DNA from: an uncultured Persicitalea sp.
Lineage (GTDB): Bacteria > Bacteroidota > Bacteroidia > Cytophagales > Spirosomataceae
Reading direction: 5' to 3'
DNA length: 5,190 nt
Assembly: GCA_950075905.1 (NCBI GenBank)
Contig: CATMVR010000424.1
Span: forward strand, 1-5,190
Shown here: one piece after another, positions 1 through 5,190 of the stretch
How positions within the stretch are numbered: position 1 is the stretch's first letter
Layout of the letters: the number at the start of each line of letters is the position of its first letter
The notes under the pieces: generated by a model
The model's input: only the letters and a program-made list of their open reading frames with translations
What the model was told of the DNA's origin: nothing
The model's database searches: none
Translations under genes and position numbers: made by a program

Positions 1-1100
1 TCGGCCAGTAGTTTGTCGTTGATTTGCTTGGGCGTTTCTTCCCCGTTAAGCACTTCCAGAAGTTCTTTCAGCTTCTTCAGGCCGTATCTTTCCTTGCTGC
101 TGGTGTAGGCATCGGTGGCACCGTCGGTGTAGAGGAAAAACGTATCGCCGGGCGACAGGGTCATGATTTGTGAATTGTACTCGTAGGTACCATCAATGGC
201 GAGAGCCAGACCGCCGTGTTTTTTCAGCTCCTCCACAGTTCCATCTTTTCGGCGGATCAGCGGTGGCTCGTGGCCGGCGTCGATGTATTCTACCACGCCT
301 GTGGTCAGATCAATGATGCCGGCAAAGGCAGTCACGAACATAAACGAATTGTTGTCTGTACTGAGGAAGTTGTTGATCTCCCGTACCTCACTCACGAGGT
401 CACCGCAGTTGGGACTCAGGAAATGGCTCTTGAAAATTGCCTTGGTAATAGCCATAAAGAGCGCCGCCGGGATACCCTTATCAGACACATCGCCGATGAT
501 GAAGAAAAGGCGGTTGTCGTCCATCAGAAAGTAATCGAACAGATCGCCCCCCACTACCTTGGCGGGTTCCAGAAAGGCGTGCAGGTCGAGGTCGTTGCGG
601 TTGGGAAACGGCGGTGACTCCTTAGGGAGCATAGACTGCTGGATTTCCTTGGCAATGTTCAAATCGTTGTTGATGGATACCAGCTGGTCGCGTTCTTTTT
701 GATACAGAACCAGCATATTGATATGCTCGATTGTTTTATTGATGGTAATTTCCAGATCCTCAAAATTGATGGGCTTGGTAATGAAATCGAACGCGCCGCG
801 GTTCATGGCTGTGCGGATATTGTCCATATCGCCGTAGGCCGATACCATCACCGCTTTTACGAGGGGGTTGTTTCGTTCGTTCAGCTGCGACAAAAACGTG
901 AGGCCATCCATCTCGGGCATATTGATGTCCGACAGAATAAGCACGATGTCGTCATTCTCATCCAATTTTTCGAGGGCTTCAACCCCATTATGGGCAAATA
1001 TAAATTCAAATTTCTTTTCCCGGATCTGCTTTCTGAATCGCTGCGTGATCAGCATTTCCATATCAAATTCATCGTCAACATTTAATATTTTCATTCCCAT
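1..1100 (-). CDS. Response regulator with PP2C/SpoIIE-type serine/threonine phosphatase output (3' end cut by window edge)
   Basis: 366 codons are visible; the frame is still open at the left edge. Residues 1-125 form a receiver domain: acidic pair D9-D10, phosphoacceptor D58 in SDINMPEMDG, S87 at the Thr/Ser switch position and K109 followed by P110. A helical linker (about 125-160) ends in the AKEIQQSMLP signature typical of RsbU-type phosphatases. The PP2C/SpoIIE domain follows, with metal-ligand motifs VVGGD (D186), GDVSDKG (D204), DAGHEPP (H277) and LYTDGATDA (D326); all look intact. By family knowledge, receiver phosphorylation controls dephosphorylation of a Ser/Thr-phosphorylated partner, often a STAS anti-anti-sigma factor. 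It is cytoplasmic, with no membrane segment and no DNA-binding domain. The start is the ATG at 1098-1100; the ATG at 1092-1094 (Met3) is equally plausible and nearer the usual receiver start. It lies 39 bases after the kinase gene, its probable phosphodonor. Only the last part of the PP2C domain should be missing. Confidence in the domain calls is high; the substrate is unknown. Confidence 0.95.
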   Translation of the reverse strand, partial: MGMKILNVDDEFDMEMLITQRFRKQIREKKFEFIFAHNGVEALEKLDENDDIVLILSDINMPEMDGLTFLSQLNERNNPLVKAVMVSAYGDMDNIRTAMNRGAFDFITKPINFEDLEITINKTIEHINMLVLYQKERDQLVSINNDLNIAKEIQQSMLPKESPPFPNRNDLDLHAFLEPAKVVGGDLFDYFLMDDNRLFFIIGDVSDKGIPAALFMAITKAIFKSHFLSPNCGDLVSEVREINNFLSTDNNSFMFVTAFAGIIDLTTGVVEYIDAGHEPPLIRRKDGTVEELKKHGGLALAIDGTYEYNSQIMTLSPGDTFFLYTDGATDAYTSSKERYGLKKLKELLEVLNGEETPKQINDKLLA

Positions 1101-1139
1101 GATTGTAGTTGTTTGAACGGATGTATTTTTAAATATAAG
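1101..1139 (-). other. Short AT-rich gap between kinase and response regulator genes
   Basis: These 39 bases separate the kinase stop codon (1140-1142) from the response regulator start. The gap is A/T-rich and contains no Shine-Dalgarno sequence and no hairpin resembling a terminator, consistent with co-transcription of the two genes. I found no convincing Bacteroidota-type promoter: a loosely matching -7 element at 1130-1137 has no -33 TTTG at suitable spacing. Confidence 0.6.
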
Positions 1140-2021
1140 TTATAAATTGAGCGGAATACTGATAACAAACTCCGTAAATACTCCTTTTTCGGAGGTTACG
1201 GTCAGTTTTCCCTTGTGCATTTCGTTGATAGTGGCCATACTCAGCGATAGCCCCAGGCCAGTACCCTCACCGGGGGGTTTGGTGGTAAAAAAAGGATTGA
1301 AGACTTTCTCGACAGTATCCTGAGATATACCGATACCATTGTCTCTGATCCGGATATCTACCCAGTCGCCGTTCAGGGCTGAGCTTACCATGATTTCGGG
1401 TACGTAGCCTGGTTCGTTTTGCTCCTTGCTCCTGGCATTGACGGCGTAGCAGGCGTTGTTAACCAGGTTGATGATTACCCGGGTAAATTCGCTGGCCATC
1501 AGGTTGACTTTGCCGATGCCGGGGTCGAGCCGAAAAATAAACTTGACATTAAACTCTTTGTCGTTGCCCCGGACCCCCTGATAGGCTAGCTTAGAGAACT
1601 CTTCGAGCAGCTGGTTCAGATCCGTAGGGATTACCTGGTTGGCATCGGTGCGGGTCTGGGTGAGCATGGTTTGCACAATGCGTTCGGCCCGGCTACCGTT
1701 TTCCAGGATACGGTTTATGTTTACATTCACCATATCGACGAGTTCGAGTACTTCCTCCGTTTCGGTAGATTCAGAAGCATTGAGGAGCTCCTTCATTTCT
1801 GTTACCAGGTCGAGGGTAAGCCTGGAAAAGTTATTCACGAAATTTAGCGGATTCCTGATTTCGTGAAGAATGCCAGCGGTCAGCTGGCCAATTCCCGCCA
1901 GTTTACTCTGCTGTTCAAAGCGCTGCTGTACCAATTCCATTTCGCTGCCGAGTTTTTGAATGTTTTCGGAGAGCGTGGCGTTGGCTTGCTGGAGATCCTC
2001 AATTTCATTGGAACTATCCAT
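1140..2021 (-). CDS. Soluble sensor-less histidine kinase
   Basis: This is a complete 293-residue kinase. Residues 1-42 are polar and look coiled-coil (the LQQANATLSENIQKLGSEME stretch), with no signal peptide, membrane helix or recognisable sensor domain. The dimerisation/phosphoacceptor region follows, with H-box GQLTAGILHEIRNPLNFVNN; the phosphorylated residue should be His53, followed by Glu54. The HEIRNPL form resembles NtrB/ZraS-like kinases (HPK4-type). The HATPase_c domain covers about 160-293: N-box INLVNNACYAV (Asn189), G1 box RDNGIGI (Asp227), F-box FNPFFTTKPP (241-250) and G2 box GTGLGL (253-258). All catalytic boxes are present, so it should autophosphorylate. With no sensor of its own, it probably takes its input from another protein; the adjacent propeller sensor is the obvious candidate and the downstream receiver-phosphatase the obvious target (inference from gene order). 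The ATG at 2019-2021 was chosen because the frame upstream reaches a stop before any other good start; it is preceded by an A-rich run instead of a Shine-Dalgarno site. Confidence 0.95.
   Translation of the reverse strand: MDSSNEIEDLQQANATLSENIQKLGSEMELVQQRFEQQSKLAGIGQLTAGILHEIRNPLNFVNNFSRLTLDLVTEMKELLNASESTETEEVLELVDMVNVNINRILENGSRAERIVQTMLTQTRTDANQVIPTDLNQLLEEFSKLAYQGVRGNDKEFNVKFIFRLDPGIGKVNLMASEFTRVIINLVNNACYAVNARSKEQNEPGYVPEIMVSSALNGDWVDIRIRDNGIGISQDTVEKVFNPFFTTKPPGEGTGLGLSLSMATINEMHKGKLTVTSEKGVFTEFVISIPLNL
1863..1865 (-). other. Phosphoacceptor histidine codon (His53) of the small kinase
   Basis: The codon CAC within the H-box GILHEIRNPLNF encodes the predicted autophosphorylation site; the next codon, GAA, gives the conserved acidic residue. 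It is annotated because the aligned position in the neighbouring sensor protein (2837-2839) is not histidine, making this the only canonical phosphoacceptor histidine in the visible module. Confidence 0.85.
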
Positions 2022-2101
2022 AGATTGTTTTTTTAGCGGTCCTATAATTTACCTGTTACGTCGGTATTATCCAAGTAGAGCGAATTCTATTACTGTGCAT
2101 G
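2022..2101 (-). other. 80-base gap between sensor and kinase genes
   Basis: The gap lies between the sensor stop codon (2102-2104) and the kinase start (2021). I see no rho-independent terminator, no Shine-Dalgarno site and no small gene. It is long enough to hold a secondary promoter for the kinase and phosphatase genes; a weak candidate is listed separately. Same-strand arrangement and shared function favour a single operon. Confidence 0.6.
2044..2074 (-). promoter_or_regulatory. Weak candidate Bacteroidota-type internal promoter
   Basis: On the minus strand a TTG at 2074-2072 is followed after 20 bases by TAAATTAT at 2051-2044, compared with the Bacteroidota pattern TTTG (-33) and TAnnTTTG (-7). 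The -7 element matches at only part of its positions (the final TG is absent). If real, transcription would start just ahead of the kinase ATG at 2021. A match this loose can easily occur by chance in AT-rich DNA. Confidence 0.2.
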
Positions 2102-5100
2102 TCAAATGGCGGGAAGCCTGATGGTAATTTCTACATATTCACCTTCTTCTGATTTTATGTCTATCTCCCCCCGGTGAAGTTCGATGATATCCCTGCTCAT
2201 ATACAGGCCGAGGCCAGTGCCTTTTGACGTAGGCTTGGTAGTGAAAAACGGGCTGAACATCTGCTTCATTTCCTGCTTGGGGATACCCTTGCCATTGTCA
2301 CGAAACCGGATGAAGACATTCTTGCCATCAGCTTCGGTGGTGATGGTGAGCCTGGGCTTGTACCCAGGTTTTTTTGTGGCCTTCTTTTTCTCATTCATCG
2401 AATAGATCGCGTTGTTGATAATGTTACTGATCACGCTGCTCATCTCGTAGGGTAGTACCCTCACCTGCACCGCGGGGGCGTTCAGCTCAAACACTACATC
2501 CAGTTCATTCTCCAGGTCTTTTGTCTCGTTTTTTAGTTCCTGCAGCGCCAGCCGACTTTTACTTTCTACAAACCCATTGAGATCGGTTTGAAAGAATTCG
2601 TTCGATTTTTCTTTCAGGAGCCGTTGCATATCTTTTACTATGCGGGTGGTACTGTTTCCATGCTCTTTTATTTTTAAAAGATTAACTTTCAGCATCTCCA
2701 TGTCACTATTGAAATCCTCTCCAATTTCTTCGGGAAATGAAATATCCTCCGTTTTTACCAGGTCGGTCAATTCTTCGATGAGCCCGCTAGACGACTCCGA
2801 AAAGTTGTTTATATAGTTGAGCGGGTTTAGGATCCGGTCCACAATTCCGCGCGTAAGCTGCCCGACGGAGGCGAGGCGCTCCTGCCGGATAAGTTCTTCC
2901 TGGGCTACCTTCAGGTTGGTAAGGGTTTTTTCGAGATTTTCCAGAATCCTGGTTTTGATAAATGCCGCAATCAGGTGTTCTTTCAGGTTGCGGATCATGT
3001 CAAAATCCGACTGACTGAAAGCATTATATCTAAAAGTATTTTCGATCGTGATAAACCCTTCTACCTGGCCTTCCACGTTGATGACGATAGTAATCAGAGA
3101 GCGGGGAGGGGGAAGGGTGTCCAATGCATTGGCTAGTGGCGCAAAGTGAGCATCTGTCTTGAAGTAGATATCCTCTGCTTTTTCCTCCGCATTTTCGAGG
3201 TACCTTTCTTCGGCCTGAAACAAAGTGAGCCGGATGTCTTCCAACTGCGATATGTCCACATCTCCGTAGGCTGCCTTGAAGAGGAAAGTATCAGATCCTT
3301 TGTCGTAGAGCAGCGCCGTAGCCGTATCCATATTGCGGATAATGTTGAGCTTGGCCAGAACGGTTTCAAAAAGGCTGTTGAATTCAATCTCTGAGTTGAT
3401 GGATTGAACGATCTGGTCAATTTTTTCGAGCTGATCGTTTTTTGAGGCCAGTTCCAGCGATTGCTTTTCGAGTTCTTCTTTCTGACTCGAAATCTCCTCG
3501 GTACGCTCCGTTACCATGTTTTCGAGCAAATCGCGCTCCTTGACCAGCGACCGCAACCGCCACCTGATCAGAAAGTAAAGTCCGGTACCCAGCAGTAGAG
3601 CGTAGAGCAGATAAGCCCACCATGTCTGGTACCAGGGTTTTAGAATTACAAAATCAAAGACCGATTCCTTACTTTCAATATTGTATATATTACGGGCTTT
3701 GACCCGGAACCGGTACCGACCCGGTGCCAGGTTGGTGTATTCTTTCTGATTTTGCGAAATCCAGTCAGACCAAGTGTCGTCATAGTTTTCGAGATAGTAT
3801 TTGAAATCCAGCTCCTCGCCGGGATTGAAGCTTGCCGCAGAAAATTGAAAGACGATATCATTGAAGTCATAGCCGATCCGCAACCGACCCGTACCAATGG
3901 TGCCGCCGGAGGAGGGGGTAAACCCATTGAAAGCAAGGCTGTCGCCTTTCAGGTTTATTTTGCGGATCAGGGAGGGGTAAATCTTTTCGTACTCATCGGC
4001 CTGGGCAAGATTGAACCGGATGGCTCCTTCGGGTCCACCAAACCACACAATGCTGTCGGCATCGGGATAGATGGTCTTAAACGTACGGTCAGAAAACGCC
4101 CGGAATGGCCTTTCGATCTCCTCGTAGCCCTGCTTTCCTGTTTTCTTGTACAGGGTAATAAATTTCTCGTCTCCCCGGGTAGTCCAGAAGTTGCCATTGC
4201 GTCCTTCCACAATTTCCCCTTTCCAGTAGTTGGAGGCACTGCTATCGGTCTGAAAAAGATTGGCCTTCTGAAAGCGGTCGTGGGTGGGGCTGTAACGGAA
4301 TGTACCGTTTTTATTCCACGCAATCAGCCCTTCCTTACTGGCAATCACCTGGTTGTAAAGGAGGGTTTCCAGGCCTTGCTGTAATCCGTAGACGGTTCGG
4401 GTGAGCGTCTGCGGATTCAGACGGTATAGCCCCTGCGATAGCGTTTCCAGCCAGAGGTGGCCCTGTTCGTCTTCGGTGATTCCGATGATCTGGTCGTCGA
4501 TGCCCGGTACCTGTCGGTAACTTCGGCTGGCGGTGTTGAGGAGTCCCAGTCCGCTTTCGAGTCCGATAAATACCTGGTTGGGGTCCTGCCGTAAGCTGTG
4601 CAGACATATGGAGAAATCGGAAGTAAGCGCCTGGGCGCTGCCACTATTCACCCGATAAACGCCCTTACTGGTGGCAGTCAGTAAGGCATTGGAGGAAGCT
4701 TCCAGCTGAAAACAGCTGGCGTTGATCCCCTGCACTTCTAAAGGCTGGAAACCACTGAGGTAGTAGAGCCCGTTGAGTGTGGCAAAATACATGATGTTGC
4801 GGTAGCGGAGCAGGTCGTTGACTTCGCCTTTGATGCCTATGGCTTCATCGAAAACCGAAATGGGCGAAGGGATATCTACCTGGATGATTCCGTTGTTTAA
4901 GGCCAGCCACAGGATTCCACCGCTCGATTGATACATGCTGTTGACCTGGACGTTGTCGAAGGCGTCGCCGGTGATAAACTGGACAATTTTCCCCTGGCGG
5001 TTCAGCAGGACAATCCCCCCCTGCAGGGTAGCTACTGCCAGGCTACCATCCGAAAGTGCCAGCCCGGTGCTTGCCTGATTGGCGGCCAGGTAAGCGTTGG

Positions 5101-5190
5101 CCGGGCTGTCGAATCGGTCGAGATATAAGTCCTTTATCCTGAACAGTCCCTGGTTGCTGGTGACAACCAATACAGACTGGTCGCCCAGTG
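2102..5190 (-). CDS. Membrane beta-propeller / Y_Y_Y / GAF sensor with histidine-kinase-like core lacking the phosphoacceptor His (5' end cut by window edge)
   Basis: The frame is open to the right edge (visible start LGDQSVLVVTSNQGLFRI), so the N-terminus is missing and the TTG near 5170 is not a real start. Domains in order: roughly nine or ten propeller-blade repeats of the two-component regulator propeller type (about 5190-3980; e.g. ITEDEQGHLWLETLSQGLYR, VNSMYQSSGGILWLALNNGI); a Y_Y_Y domain (about 3845-3645, ending LAPGRYRFRVKARN); one membrane helix (about 3634-3560, WWAYLLYALLLGTGLYFLI); a coiled coil (about 3557-3415); a GAF-like domain (about 3400-2940); a signalling helix; a dimerisation helix with an H-box-like segment; and HATPase_c. 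The last has an N-box (IINNAIYSM), G1 RDNGKGI, F-box FSPFFTTKP and G2 GTGLGL, all intact. The H-box reads GIVDRILNPLNYINNF: Asp-Arg stands where His-Glu is expected. The propeller and Y_Y_Y should face the periplasm, with the rest cytoplasmic, as in Bacteroidota hybrid two-component sensors, but there is no fused receiver or AraC-type domain. It probably binds ATP but cannot use the standard phosphohistidine. The ligand is unknown. Confidence 0.93.
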   Translation of the reverse strand, partial: LGDQSVLVVTSNQGLFRIKDLYLDRFDSPANAYLAANQASTGLALSDGSLAVATLQGGIVLLNRQGKIVQFITGDAFDNVQVNSMYQSSGGILWLALNNGIIQVDIPSPISVFDEAIGIKGEVNDLLRYRNIMYFATLNGLYYLSGFQPLEVQGINASCFQLEASSNALLTATSKGVYRVNSGSAQALTSDFSICLHSLRQDPNQVFIGLESGLGLLNTASRSYRQVPGIDDQIIGITEDEQGHLWLETLSQGLYRLNPQTLTRTVYGLQQGLETLLYNQVIASKEGLIAWNKNGTFRYSPTHDRFQKANLFQTDSSASNYWKGEIVEGRNGNFWTTRGDEKFITLYKKTGKQGYEEIERPFRAFSDRTFKTIYPDADSIVWFGGPEGAIRFNLAQADEYEKIYPSLIRKINLKGDSLAFNGFTPSSGGTIGTGRLRIGYDFNDIVFQFSAASFNPGEELDFKYYLENYDDTWSDWISQNQKEYTNLAPGRYRFRVKARNIYNIESKESVFDFVILKPWYQTWWAYLLYALLLGTGLYFLIRWRLRSLVKERDLLENMVTERTEEISSQKEELEKQSLELASKNDQLEKIDQIVQSINSEIEFNSLFETVLAKLNIIRNMDTATALLYDKGSDTFLFKAAYGDVDISQLEDIRLTLFQAEERYLENAEEKAEDIYFKTDAHFAPLANALDTLPPPRSLITIVINVEGQVEGFITIENTFRYNAFSQSDFDMIRNLKEHLIAAFIKTRILENLEKTLTNLKVAQEELIRQERLASVGQLTRGIVDRILNPLNYINNFSESSSGLIEELTDLVKTEDISFPEEIGEDFNSDMEMLKVNLLKIKEHGNSTTRIVKDMQRLLKEKSNEFFQTDLNGFVESKSRLALQELKNETKDLENELDVVFELNAPAVQVRVLPYEMSSVISNIINNAIYSMNEKKKATKKPGYKPRLTITTEADGKNVFIRFRDNGKGIPKQEMKQMFSPFFTTKPTSKGTGLGLYMSRDIIELHRGEIDIKSEEGEYVEITIRLPAI
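2834..2839 (-). other. Degenerate H-box: Asp-Arg in place of His-Glu in the sensor protein
   Basis: The codons read GAC (2839-2837) and CGG (2836-2834) inside GQLTRGIVDRILNPLNYINN. This aligns without gaps with GQLTAGILHEIRNPLNFVNN of the adjacent kinase, placing Asp at the phosphoacceptor position and Arg at the acidic position. GAC is one base from the histidine codon CAC, but Glu to Arg needs at least two changes. The surrounding residues, including NPLN, are well conserved, which argues for selection rather than decay. Confidence 0.9.
3560..3634 (-). other. Single transmembrane helix of the sensor protein
   Basis: About 25 mostly hydrophobic residues begin WYQTWWAYLLYALLLGTGLY and are followed by the basic stretch RWRLRSLVK, which by the positive-inside rule sits in the cytoplasm. 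This places the preceding propeller and Y_Y_Y region outside the inner membrane and the coiled coil, GAF and kinase-like core inside. Confidence 0.85.

Noticed and set aside
196..1116. Several plus-strand open frames (196-534, 216-617, 699-1085, 868-1116)
   Set aside because: They are antisense to the receiver-phosphatase gene, whose minus-strand translation shows complete receiver and PP2C motifs.
2022..2101. A rho-independent terminator or small RNA in the 80-base gap
   Set aside because: I found no stable inverted repeat followed by a T-run on the minus strand; the A-run just upstream of the kinase start is typical of Bacteroidota start regions.
2834..2839. A frameshift or sequencing error as the cause of the missing histidine in the sensor
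   Set aside because: The frame is continuous and the residues on both sides match the neighbouring kinase. Only codon substitutions are involved, and more than one base change is needed to turn His-Glu into Asp-Arg.
3752..4384. 210-codon open frame on the plus strand
   Set aside because: It lies wholly antisense to the propeller/Y_Y_Y coding region, has no recognisable domain, and its length is explained by the codon bias of the real gene on the other strand.
3133..4644. Minus-strand open frames overlapping the sensor (3133-3420, 3417-3623, 3646-3936, 3967-4323, 4335-4607, 4417-4644)
   Set aside because: These are out-of-frame shadows with low-complexity, Arg/Ser/Pro-rich translations and no domain; the continuous frame of the sensor covers them.
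5168..5170. TTG as the start codon of the sensor gene
   Set aside because: The same frame continues without a stop to the right edge and encodes a further propeller-like strand (LGDQSVLVVTSNQGLF), so the true start lies outside the window.

Overview
The window holds three genes, all on the minus strand. Read in transcription order (right to left), they look like one signalling operon: a large membrane-bound beta-propeller sensor with a kinase-like C-terminus (2102 to past the right edge), a small soluble histidine kinase (1140-2021), and a response regulator fused to a PP2C/SpoIIE-type serine/threonine phosphatase (from 1100 past the left edge). About 98% of the window is coding. The two internal gaps are 80 and 39 bases, and neither contains an obvious terminator hairpin. 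I see no RNA genes, mobile elements, CRISPR arrays or extended repeats.

The organism is most likely a member of the Bacteroidota, probably of the Cytophagales type (Spirosoma/Dyadobacter-like). The grounds are the propeller plus Y_Y_Y plus single-membrane-helix sensor architecture that is abundant in that phylum, A-rich start regions without Shine-Dalgarno sequences, and intermediate GC content. This is inferred from family knowledge, not from a database match.

The likely logic is as follows. The outer-face propeller and Y_Y_Y region senses a signal and transmits it through one membrane helix and a coiled coil to a cytoplasmic GAF domain and a histidine-kinase-like core. That core has an intact-looking ATP-binding domain, but the phosphoacceptor histidine and the following acidic residue of its H-box are replaced by Asp-Arg. 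The next gene encodes a sensor-less soluble kinase with a complete H-box (His53) and closely similar catalytic boxes. The third gene is a natural target for phosphotransfer: a receiver domain with all canonical residues, whose output is a protein phosphatase rather than a DNA-binding domain. An attractive model is that the sensor pseudokinase controls the small active kinase, which phosphorylates the receiver and so switches the phosphatase. The phosphatase substrate (by analogy with RsbU/SpoIIE systems, a phosphorylated STAS anti-anti-sigma protein) is not in the window.

Both outer genes are cut by the window edges. The sensor lacks its N-terminus, and the phosphatase lacks only the end of its C-terminal domain.
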